5,243 bases of DNA, taken from Candidatus Rokuibacteriota bacterium. Its GTDB lineage: Bacteria > Methylomirabilota > Methylomirabilia > Rokubacteriales > CSP1-6. The translations under genes and the position numbers were made by a program. The stretch spans positions 1 through 5,243 of the forward strand of contig JACQRS010000232.1 of the NCBI GenBank assembly GCA_016206385.1, in the 5' to 3' direction. Positions 1 to 5,243 of the stretch are shown piece after piece; the first letter of the stretch is position 1; each line of letters starts with the position of its first letter. The notes under the pieces were generated by a model, which saw nothing but the letters and a program-made list of their open reading frames with translations, searched no databases and was not told the origin of the DNA.

Positions 1-66
1 GTCCTGATATGCGCTGATCTCCGCGTCCATCTTGATCTCGAGGCACGCCGGAGTCTCCCACGTCAT
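1..66 (-). CDS. pqqA: PqqA, pyrroloquinoline quinone precursor peptide (partial, C-terminus beyond window edge)
   Basis: The minus strand from an ATG at 66-64 encodes MTWETPACLEIKMDAEISAY followed by Gln-Asp, then leaves the window. PqqA is the ribosomally made peptide whose conserved Glu and Tyr are cross-linked by the radical SAM enzyme PqqE (with chaperone PqqD) and then processed to the redox cofactor PQQ, used by periplasmic alcohol and sugar dehydrogenases. The diagnostic Glu-x-x-x-Tyr motif is E16-I-S-A-Y20, at the usual position for a peptide of about 22-30 residues. The early W-x-x-P and the acidic approach to the motif also fit the family. The start is fixed by a strong ribosome binding site 8 nt upstream. 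pqqB-E would be expected to the left, outside the window. The residues after position 22 and the stop codon cannot be seen. Identification rests on motif recognition, but the match is specific. Confidence 0.88.
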   Translation of the reverse strand, partial: MTWETPACLEIKMDAEISAYQD

Positions 67-70
67 CCCG

Positions 71-80
71 CTCACCTCCC
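71..80 (-). promoter_or_regulatory. Ribosome binding site of pqqA
   Basis: On the minus strand this reads GGGAGGTGAG, nearly a full complement of the 16S rRNA 3' end. The GGAGG core is 8 nt from the pqqA ATG. It is the strongest Shine-Dalgarno in the window, consistent with high expression of a stoichiometrically consumed precursor peptide, and it confirms the start of this very short gene. Confidence 0.8.
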
Positions 81-98
81 CCTGAACCGACGGGGTGC

Positions 99-104
99 AT
101 CTTA
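99..104 (-). promoter_or_regulatory. Possible -10 box of pqqA
   Basis: On the minus strand the hexamer is TAAGAT, close to TATAAT. It would place a transcript start near 92, giving a leader of about 26 nt with the strong ribosome binding site. The hexamer 17 nt upstream (TTACTC, 127-122) is a poor -35 match, so this is only a candidate. No clear operator or riboswitch is seen in the 67-169 gap. Confidence 0.25.
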
Positions 105-169
105 GAGGGTCATTGGATTTAGAGTAACCAACGCGAAGCCGTGACTATTATAGAGAGCGGCTCCGAAGG

Positions 170-997
170 ATGTCAATACGTAGGAATGGGAAACGATTCA
201 CAACCTATAATCGGCGCGTGACCCTCAGACTATGCCTTTCCCCCATCGCGCTGGCGGCAGTCGCCCTGGCCGTGGCGGCGTGGCCCGCGCCGAAGCCGCC
301 CCGCCTGCTGATGGTGACCCATTCCGCGGGGTACCAGCACGATGTGGTTCGCCGGCAGCTACCGCACCGCCTTTCGGTCGCTGAGCAGGTCGTCGTGGAG
401 CTCGCGCAACGGTCAGGAACTTTCGAGGTCGCCCACGTCTACACCAGGGACGAGCTTGCGCGCCTCCAGCGTCACTCGTTTCAGGGGTTCCACGCCGTGC
501 TGTTCTTCACCACCGGAAGCTTGCCGCTCACCGCCGAGGCCCGGCGAGGGCTGTTCGAATTTGTCCGGGGAGGCCGAGGATTCATCGGTGTCCATAGCGC
601 GAGCGACACGTGGTATGACGTGCCGGAGTACGGAGAGCTGCTCGGCGGGTACTTCGACGGCCACCCCTGGCACGAGCCGGTGCGCGTGATCGTCGAGGAC
701 CCGACCCATCCCTCCACCGGCCACCTCGGAACCGCCTTCGAGATTACCGACGAGATCTACCAGTTCCGGAACTGGTCGCGCGGACAGGTGCACGTGCTCC
801 TGAAGCTGGATCCTCGATCCGTGGATGCGCGGAAAGGCAAACGGCCGGACCAAGACTATGCGCTCTCGTGGGTCCGGCAGTACGGGCAGGGCCGGGTCTT
901 CTACACTGCCTTGGGGCATCGCCAGGAAGTATGGGCAGATGAGCGGTTCCGGCTGCACCTGCTGGGAGGGATCCGGTGGGCGATGGGGGTCCCCTAG
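170..997 (+). CDS. ThuA-like domain protein, secreted or membrane-anchored
   Basis: This 275-residue protein has a basic N-terminus, a hydrophobic stretch at about residues 25-37 (signal peptide or anchor), and then a ThuA-like fold of the class I glutamine amidotransferase superfamily. Family marks are the first strand and loop at 45-58 (RLLMVTHSAGYQHD), the GRGFIGVHSASDTWYD segment at 135-150, GGYFDGHPW at 159-167, and the terminal GRVFYTALGHRQEVW at 241-255. ThuA was named from trehalose utilisation, but most secreted homologues have no proven activity, and they often sit near sugar or PQQ-linked dehydrogenases. Start choice is uncertain. The ATG at 170 has GAAGG directly abutting it, too close for a normal site, and the first 16 codons are A/T-rich at third positions, unlike the rest. 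A GTG at 218 (Val17) gives a cleaner signal peptide. Against that, Arg15-Arg16 (NRRVTLR) resembles a twin-arginine signal, which would favour 170. It is divergent from pqqA. Confidence 0.85.
   Translation: MSIRRNGKRFTTYNRRVTLRLCLSPIALAAVALAVAAWPAPKPPRLLMVTHSAGYQHDVVRRQLPHRLSVAEQVVVELAQRSGTFEVAHVYTRDELARLQRHSFQGFHAVLFFTTGSLPLTAEARRGLFEFVRGGRGFIGVHSASDTWYDVPEYGELLGGYFDGHPWHEPVRVIVEDPTHPSTGHLGTAFEITDEIYQFRNWSRGQVHVLLKLDPRSVDARKGKRPDQDYALSWVRQYGQGRVFYTALGHRQEVWADERFRLHLLGGIRWAMGVP
206..211 (+). promoter_or_regulatory. Candidate -10 hexamer (TATAAT) near the ThuA-like start
   Basis: A perfect TATAAT lies inside the 5' end of the longest reading frame. A start of transcription about 7 nt downstream would fall on the in-frame GTG at 218, which would make a leaderless message. 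A second -10-like TATTAT lies at 146-151 and would suit the ATG at 170. Neither has a recognisable -35 at the right spacing, so both are weak candidates. Confidence 0.25.
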
Positions 998-1005
998 ATC
1001 GGCGC

Positions 1006-2055
1006 CTACTCCTCACCGTCCAGCTCGCCCCGAGGCTTGGACGGACGATAGGGCGGGAAGCGGAAGGCCATCTCCCTGGAGAGGAGGCCGCCGTGACCGA
1101 GAGCCGCGATCTCAGCGTTCCCGATCGCCTCCCCGGTCAGGATCCGCGGCAGCAGCAGGTCAAAGGTGGTGGCCTGAGAGAACATCCCGCAGGTCGGCAT
1201 CCCGATGATCGGGCGCTCAGCCCAGCGCGCCAGCCAGAAGAGGCTTCCCGGGTGGGCCGGCGCTCCGTGCCGCTCCATCCGCGCCCCCATCAGGTCGAGG
1301 GCACCGAAGACCGGGTCCAGGGGATCCAGGGCGCTCGCCCCCGCAACGATCAGCAGCTCGGCGCCTGACTCCGTGAGCTGCTGGAACTCCTTGACGACCG
1401 ACGGGGGATCGCCCGCGACGTAGCGGACCGGCAGGAGCCGAGAGCCGAACCAGTCGATCTTCTCCTTCAAGGCCGACTCGAAGCGAGCACGCTGCTTGGC
1501 GTCCAGACTCTCCCGCGCCACGGCGCCAACCGCGAGGGGCCGAAACGGCTTGACGCGCAGCACGCCTCCGCCGTCCCTGGCGACGCGCTCGATCTCCACG
1601 ACCGTTGATCCGGGGATGGCCAGCGGGGTGACCTTGGCCTTGGCCACCACCTCCCCCGCCTCCACGGGCTGGCTGTCGAAGAGCGTGAAGACGGAGATGC
1701 CTTCGAGAGCGTTGACCTGCCAGAGCAGCTCGATCCTGACCTTGAAGAGCCCGCGCCGCGCGGCGCTGAGCGACCACTGGCCGCCCGTGTAACCCTTGAC
1801 GCTGACACCGTCGCCCACCACAGCGCGAGCGAGCCGGACCCCCGCTTTCTCTTCGTGGAGGTCCCCGGCCTCCAGCTCCAGGAGGTGGAGCTCCTCCCAG
1901 TGGCAGGCGAGGAGCCGCTCGGCGCCCGCGGCGTCGAGCTGCTCGCCTTTCCGCCCGAGGAGCTGACCGGCTCCGTCCCTGACGTCGTGGCAGAGGATTT
2001 TTCCGACGAGCCCCGCCGCCGACGCCTGAGCCCGGGTGACCGCGTGGGCCTTCAC
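1006..2055 (-). CDS. Molybdopterin-binding protein (MoeA/Mog-like, MoCF domain)
   Basis: The 349-residue product resembles the short MoeA-like proteins found in molybdenum hydroxylase gene clusters. The N-terminal part has a MoeA-type opening (GLVGKILCHDV at 15-25) and a hydrophobic core near 110-165. The C-terminal half, about residues 190-310, is a MoCF (Mog/MoaB-type) molybdopterin-binding domain. It has GASALDPLDPVFGAL at 239-253, in the place of the usual GG-T-S/D-P-x-D loop, and GMPTCG at 285-290, in the place of the LPGNP-type loop. The family is associated with molybdopterin adenylylation or molybdate insertion, in the cytoplasm. Which step this copy performs, if either, is not known, since its loops differ from canonical MoeA and Mog. 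The start is GTG at 2055-2053, overlapping the upstream XdhC stop as GTGA, with a GAGAGGG-like ribosome site within that gene's end. It is the last gene of the operon and ends in TAG. Confidence 0.85.
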   Translation of the reverse strand: MKAHAVTRAQASAAGLVGKILCHDVRDGAGQLLGRKGEQLDAAGAERLLACHWEELHLLELEAGDLHEEKAGVRLARAVVGDGVSVKGYTGGQWSLSAARRGLFKVRIELLWQVNALEGISVFTLFDSQPVEAGEVVAKAKVTPLAIPGSTVVEIERVARDGGGVLRVKPFRPLAVGAVARESLDAKQRARFESALKEKIDWFGSRLLPVRYVAGDPPSVVKEFQQLTESGAELLIVAGASALDPLDPVFGALDLMGARMERHGAPAHPGSLFWLARWAERPIIGMPTCGMFSQATTFDLLLPRILTGEAIGNAEIAALGHGGLLSREMAFRFPPYRPSKPRGELDGEE

Positions 2056-3149
2056 CGCTTGCCCTCTCTGACCTTGCGGCTGATCGGCATCCCCGTCCCG
2101 CCGGTCCGCACGGCCAGGATCTCTGCCAGGATCGCCAGTGCGATCTCCGGAGCGCTCTGGGCACCCAGGTCAAGCCCGATGGGGACACGAATGCGGGCCA
2201 ACAGCTCCTCGGGAATCTCTTCCTCTCTCAAGAGGTTGAGAATGGCATTGCCGCGGCGCGTGCTTCCCAGCATCCCGATGTAGCCCACCGAGCTGGCCAG
2301 AGCGTGGCGAAGCACGGGGAGGTCGTACTTGTAGTCGTGGGCCACCAGAACGAGCGCTGTGGCCGGAGTCAACGGAACCGACTTGACCAGCTCTGAAGGA
2401 ATCCCCACCTCGAGCCGGTGGGCGTCGGGGAAGCGCTCGCGGGTCGCGAAGCGCGGCCGCCCATCCACCACGATGGTCCTGAAGCCCAGGATGTTGGCGA
2501 GCGACACGAGCGGCATGGCCACATGCCCGGCGCCGACCACCAGCAGGGTCGCGGGCGGGCCGAAGGCCTCCACGAAGCCGCGGATCCCCTCGAGGAAGAG
2601 CGTCTTGGAGATTCCGCGGGTGAGACACTCCTGAGCTTCGCTCGCAAAGCGCCGGTCGAGGAACACGTCGCCCAGGGTCCCGTCGGTCTTCCCGGTGTCC
2701 AGGACGAGCAGCTTCGCGCCGTGGTTCGGTCCGTCCAGGCGGGTGATGAGCACTCCGCGCCCGCCTCGCTCGGCATGAGCGCGCAGCGTCTCGTAGTACG
2801 TGAGCGGCGGCGCGTCGGTGCGATCGAGCGTCACCGGCTCGACGAACACCTCGATGGTCCCGCCGCAGGTGAGCCCGATCTCCCAGGCCTCCTCGTCCCC
2901 CAGGTTCAGCTCGAGGAGCTTCGGCGCGTTCTCGCCCAGGACACCCTCGGCCTCCTCGATCACCTGGGCATCGACGCAGCCACCGATGGTCACCGAGCCC
3001 AGGATACGCCCACCCGCCCCCACCAGCATCTTGGCCCCTTCCTTTCTGGGCGTGGTGCCGCGGGTGTTGACCAGCGTGGCCAGGGCCACCGCCTGCTCGA
3101 CGTTCTTGAGCCGGTCAAACTGCTCGAAGAGCTCGTGCATGGCGCTCAC
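2052..3149 (-). CDS. XdhC/CoxI family molybdenum cofactor insertion protein
   Basis: This 365-residue protein is a standard full-length XdhC/CoxI. XdhC binds mature, sulfurated molybdenum cofactor and passes it to the apo-form of xanthine dehydrogenase-type enzymes in the cytoplasm. The N-terminal XdhC_CoxI domain has RGTTPRKEGAKM at 30-41, the GSVTIGGCVDAQV motif at 51-63 (Cys58), and LTCGGTIEVFVEP at 93-105 (Cys95). A middle domain follows at about 115-198. The C-terminal Rossmann domain shows GAGHVA at 206-211, the acidic strand end VVDGR at 227-231, HDYKYDLPVL at 271-280, YIGMLGS at 290-296 and GLDLGAQSAPEIALAILAEI at 325-344. The first codon is either GTG at 3149 or ATG at 3140; neither has a convincing Shine-Dalgarno, and homology starts only around the MHELFE segment, so ATG 3140 is a real alternative. 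It is translationally coupled to the molybdopterin-binding gene by a 4-nt overlap. Confidence 0.93.
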   Translation of the reverse strand: MSAMHELFEQFDRLKNVEQAVALATLVNTRGTTPRKEGAKMLVGAGGRILGSVTIGGCVDAQVIEEAEGVLGENAPKLLELNLGDEEAWEIGLTCGGTIEVFVEPVTLDRTDAPPLTYYETLRAHAERGGRGVLITRLDGPNHGAKLLVLDTGKTDGTLGDVFLDRRFASEAQECLTRGISKTLFLEGIRGFVEAFGPPATLLVVGAGHVAMPLVSLANILGFRTIVVDGRPRFATRERFPDAHRLEVGIPSELVKSVPLTPATALVLVAHDYKYDLPVLRHALASSVGYIGMLGSTRRGNAILNLLREEEIPEELLARIRVPIGLDLGAQSAPEIALAILAEILAVRTGGTGMPISRKVREGKR

Positions 3150-3275
3150 ACTATACCACGGAGTCCTGGAGCCCAGAAGGAGCCGGCCGTCGCTGAATGG
3201 GTGCGATGCGAGGAAGACCGCACCGAGCGGAATCCCGCGTGAGGAGGCTTGCGAGGTCAGTCCGGCCTAACGCCC
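3150..3275. other. Intergenic spacer inside the molybdenum hydroxylase operon
   Basis: This 126-nt gap separates the two XdhC-family genes and is the longest within the minus-strand operon. It contains a 6-bp inverted repeat (GGTGCG at 3200-3205 and CGCACC at 3219-3224, 13-nt loop) without a following U-run. On the minus strand a TATAGT hexamer lies at 3155-3150, just upstream of the XdhC start, with no good -35. It could hold a weak internal promoter or an RNA processing site, or be plain spacer. No gene or riboswitch is recognisable. Confidence 0.4.
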
Positions 3276-4226
3276 TCACGCTCTGGCATCGGCGGAATAT
3301 CGCTCGGGAGTCCGATCGAACGTTTGCTTGCAACGCACGCTGCAGAAGTAACGGTTTCCCCCTGACGCCTCTGAGCGGTACTTGGCGGACGTGATCTCAA
3401 CGAGCATGCCGCAGACCGGGTCTCTGGCCTGGGTCTGACCGATCGCCTCCGAGCCAGCTTCCGCTGGCTTCCACTCGATCTTCCGGCTGCGCGACACCTG
3501 AATGATCTCGGCGAGAACGCTCACGGCGATCTCTTCGGGTGCGACCGCACCGATATCGAGCCCGGCAGGAGCCTTCAGTCGGCCGAGTCGTTCGGCGGAC
3601 ACCCCCCTTGCTCGTAAGGCCTCGATGACCGCACCGGCCCGCTTCCTGCTGGCCACGAGGCTCACGTAGCTCGCCTCGCTCCGAAGGGCTTGCTCCAGGG
3701 CTTCTTCGTCGAAGGTCCCGTGGGTGGCGACCACGATGAAGGTCCGCGGGGTGACGCTGAGCTGCTGAAAGCGCTCGGCAGAGGCCTCGGAGCCCATCAG
3801 GACTACGGCGAAGTCCATGGCCCCGCCGAGCTTCGCCAGGGTCTCGACGACCGGCCCTTGGCCGATGAGCAGAAGCTGGGGCTTCGGCAGGACTGGTTCC
3901 ACGTAGATCTCGAGGGTGCCCCCGCTGTGGCACGACATGACATACTCCAGCACGCCCTCTCGCTTCCCGGGGCCAGTGCCGCCCTCGCCCACCAGGGCGA
4001 TGAACCGCGGCTGCCCATCGCGGAGAGCCTTGAGCGCTTCCTGAACGACCACGGGTTCGGCGCAGCTTCCGCCGATCCATCCCAAAACCGTGCCGTCCTT
4101 TCGGATCAGCGCCTTGGCCCCCGGCTTGGCCGAGGTGGGGCGCTCGCAGCGAACCACCGTGGCCAGTACGAATGGCTCACCTTGCTGAAAGAGCGTGTGG
4201 GCCAACGCAAGCAGATTATCGACCAT
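3276..4226 (-). CDS. XdhC/CoxF-like protein with C-terminal YHS metal-binding domain
   Basis: The 316-residue product joins a compact XdhC-family protein to a YHS (TRASH-like) domain. The XdhC part has SAKPGAKALI at 32-41, GWIGGSCAEPVV at 49-60 (Cys55) and MSCHSGGTLEIYVEP at 97-111 (Cys99). The Rossmann domain follows directly (LLLIGQGPVVETLAKLG at 118-134, VVATHGTFDEEAL at 165-177, YVSLVASRKR at 187-196, GLDIGAVAPEEIAVSVLAEI at 222-241). The middle domain of about 90 residues found in the neighbouring XdhC is absent. After a linker, residues 269-310 form the YHS domain: DPVCGM at 269-274 and YFCSVRCKQTF at 293-303, with Cys272, Cys295 and Cys299 as likely metal ligands. CoxF-type proteins mature molybdenum hydroxylases; a metal-sensing or metal-delivery role for the YHS part is inference. 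ATG at 4226 is the first start possible, because the coxG stop lies in the same frame 6 codons upstream. No Shine-Dalgarno is evident. Confidence 0.9.
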   Translation of the reverse strand: MVDNLLALAHTLFQQGEPFVLATVVRCERPTSAKPGAKALIRKDGTVLGWIGGSCAEPVVVQEALKALRDGQPRFIALVGEGGTGPGKREGVLEYVMSCHSGGTLEIYVEPVLPKPQLLLIGQGPVVETLAKLGGAMDFAVVLMGSEASAERFQQLSVTPRTFIVVATHGTFDEEALEQALRSEASYVSLVASRKRAGAVIEALRARGVSAERLGRLKAPAGLDIGAVAPEEIAVSVLAEIIQVSRSRKIEWKPAEAGSEAIGQTQARDPVCGMLVEITSAKYRSEASGGNRYFCSVRCKQTFDRTPERYSADARA

Positions 4227-4244
4227 CGCGGGTCTGCCCGGACG

Positions 4245-4835
4245 TTACTTCCTCTCCCCTTCCTTACCCAGGAGGCGCCGGACTGCGCGCCTCATCGCCT
4301 GCGCCATGGCCTTCGCGCCCAGCGAGAGCGCGTCCAACGGCTCGGCGTCCGGCTCGCCGTTCTGCGCAGGCTTTGGGCTGGAGACAAACGCCGCCTCCAG
4401 CTTCTGCTGCATCGCGGCGGCAAACTGCTCGAAAATCTGGTTCGAGACGCTCTCGATCATCCCCCGGCCCATCTGAGCGAGGATCCCGCTGATCTTCACC
4501 TCGGAGGCGACGGTGACTTCGGTGCCACCATCTTTGGGATGGAGGCGACTCTGCATGCGCATCTCAGCGCCGCCCTTCCCCTTGACGTCTTGCCCCTGGC
4601 CGACCAACTCGGCCTCCCAGCGCTTGTGATCCAGTCGTTCGAAGCGGATCGTGCCCTTGTAGCTGGCCGCGACCGGTCCCACCTTCACGGTGATCGTCCC
4701 AAGATACGTACGGTCGTCCACCTTCTCGGCGATCGCTGCTCCGGGCAAGCAGCTTGCCACCTGATACGGGTCGGTCAGGAAAGCCCAGACCCTCTCAGGG
4801 GGGGCGTTCAGCGAGAGCGTCTGCTCGATCTTCAC
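4245..4835 (-). CDS. coxG: CoxG family protein (SRPBCC/START-like fold)
   Basis: The 196-residue product has the typical CoxG opening: strand MKIEQTLSL, then NAPPERVWAFLTDPYQVASCLPGA at 10-33, then the FERLDHKRWEAELVGQGQDVKGKG region and a GTEVTVASEVKISG strand leading into the long C-terminal helix. CoxG forms a hydrophobic cavity and has been linked to anchoring CO dehydrogenase-type molybdenum hydroxylases at the membrane and to quinone handling, so it probably connects the enzyme to the respiratory chain. The tail after about residue 170 (SLGAKAMAQAMRRAVRRLLGK) looks like a basic amphipathic helix that could lie on the membrane; this is inference. The start is GTG at 4835, with an in-frame TAG seven codons upstream and no clear ribosome binding site. 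It lies 58 nt downstream of the large-subunit stop and 18 nt upstream of the XdhC-YHS gene, so the same transcript is likely. Confidence 0.92.
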   Translation of the reverse strand: MKIEQTLSLNAPPERVWAFLTDPYQVASCLPGAAIAEKVDDRTYLGTITVKVGPVAASYKGTIRFERLDHKRWEAELVGQGQDVKGKGGAEMRMQSRLHPKDGGTEVTVASEVKISGILAQMGRGMIESVSNQIFEQFAAAMQQKLEAAFVSSPKPAQNGEPDAEPLDALSLGAKAMAQAMRRAVRRLLGKEGERK

Positions 4836-4893
4836 GGTCGTGGTGCGACACTAGCCCCGGCGAGCCCGTCGAGAGAGTGCAACCGGATCCGAG

Positions 4894-5243
4894 TCACTCC
4901 GTCACCCCGTGCTCACGCAGGAGCTTCCAGACCTTGGCGGGGGCGACGGGAATGTCAATGTGGCGCACCCCCAGATGCCAGAGGGCATCCACCACGGCGT
5001 TGGCGATTGCCGCCGGAGCGCCCACCGTGGCCGACTCCCCTACCCCTTTCGCCCCCAGCGGGTGGTGCGGTGATGGGGTGCAGGTCTTGTCGGTCTCCCA
5101 CTTCGGGGTCTCCACCGCTGTCGGAAGCAGGTAGTCCATGAAGCTCCCGCCCCGGATGTTGCCGTGTTCGTCGTAGGAGATCTCCTCGTACAGGGCCGGC
5201 GCCAGCCCCATGGTGAGCCCGCCGTGGATCTGCCCCTCCACGA
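4894..5243 (-). CDS. CoxL/XdhA-type molybdopterin-binding large subunit, C-terminal fragment
   Basis: Only the last 115 residues are in the window; the gene continues past the right edge, and the GTG at 5241 is an internal Val codon. The fragment matches the end of the large catalytic subunit of the xanthine dehydrogenase/CO dehydrogenase family: VEGQIHGGLTMGLAPALYEE (molybdopterin-contacting loop), GGSFMDYLLPTA, and HPLGAKGVGESATVGAPAAIANAV. The Glu in GVGES (codon 5037-5035) is the conserved catalytic base next to molybdenum, so the active site is intact at this end. The substrate cannot be read from here, because the loop that separates true CO dehydrogenases (AYRCSFR) from other hydroxylases lies outside the window. 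The gene ends in TGA and is followed by coxG and three maturation genes. The enzyme normally works with an FAD subunit and a [2Fe-2S] subunit, which would lie upstream. Confidence 0.93.
   Translation of the reverse strand, partial: VEGQIHGGLTMGLAPALYEEISYDEHGNIRGGSFMDYLLPTAVETPKWETDKTCTPSPHHPLGAKGVGESATVGAPAAIANAVVDALWHLGVRHIDIPVAPAKVWKLLREHGVTE

Noticed and set aside
985..994. GGGGGTCCCC as a terminator stem
   Set aside because: It is a palindrome with no room for a loop and no U-tract, and it lies within codons of the thuA-like gene.
3200..3224. Inverted repeat GGTGCG/CGCACC as a terminator
   Set aside because: The stem is only 6 bp, the loop is 13 nt and there is no U-run. It may form a weak hairpin but does not support a terminator call.
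2418..3242. Plus-strand open frame of 274 codons
   Set aside because: It is antisense to the well-supported XdhC gene, and the translation has no recognisable motif.
3150..3275. Molybdenum cofactor riboswitch in the intra-operon gap
   Set aside because: The gap is about the right length, but I could not recognise the conserved stems or loops of that riboswitch.
3151..3333. Minus-strand 60-codon frame spanning the gap between the two XdhC genes
   Set aside because: It overlaps the end of the YHS domain in another frame, is Arg-rich without a family motif, and has no ribosome binding site.
4891..4899. GAGTCACTC dyad at the large-subunit stop
   Set aside because: A 4-bp half-site is expected by chance in GC-rich DNA, and it overlaps the stop codon.
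3690..5141. Long plus-strand open frame of 483 codons
   Set aside because: It lies antisense to XdhC-YHS, coxG and the large subunit, all with clear family motifs. Its translation is low-complexity (His, Arg, Leu rich) and shows no domain; high-GC shadow frame.

Overview
The window is GC-rich coding DNA, strongly G/C-biased at third codon positions, from what looks like a free-living aerobic bacterium. The gene content fits soil or groundwater lineages such as Rokubacteria/NC10 (Methylomirabilota) or a proteobacterium: a PQQ precursor peptide, a secreted ThuA-like protein, and a xanthine dehydrogenase/CoxL-type molybdenum hydroxylase with its maturation genes. The lineage is an inference from gene content and general sequence character; no marker gene is present.

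Left part (1-997). The left edge holds the first 22 codons of pqqA on the minus strand, too short for most gene callers. The peptide carries the Glu-x-x-x-Tyr motif that becomes PQQ, and the gene has a near-ideal ribosome binding site. The rest of a PQQ operon would lie to the left. A roughly 100-bp, relatively AT-rich gap separates it from a divergent plus-strand gene for an exported or membrane-anchored ThuA-like (class I glutamine amidotransferase fold) protein.

Right part (1006-5243). Everything here is on the minus strand and reads as one operon from right to left: the C-terminal 115 residues of a CoxL/XdhA-type molybdopterin-binding large subunit, including the catalytic Glu; CoxG (SRPBCC fold); a short XdhC/CoxF-like protein fused to a C-terminal YHS metal-binding domain; a full-length XdhC/CoxI protein; and a MoeA/Mog-like molybdopterin-binding protein that overlaps the XdhC stop by 4 nt. 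The logic is one apoenzyme plus a maturation set that probably handles, matures and inserts the molybdenum cofactor (the two XdhC proteins and the MPT-binding protein), with CoxG probably linking the enzyme to the membrane quinone pool. The CoxD/CoxE pair that follows coxL in the classical CO dehydrogenase operon is absent from the visible part, so the substrate may not be CO. The operon ends 8 nt from the convergent thuA-like stop.

The most notable points are the overlooked pqqA, the XdhC-YHS fusion in tandem with a standard XdhC, and the molybdopterin-binding protein translationally coupled to XdhC. No mobile element, CRISPR array, tRNA or rRNA was seen.
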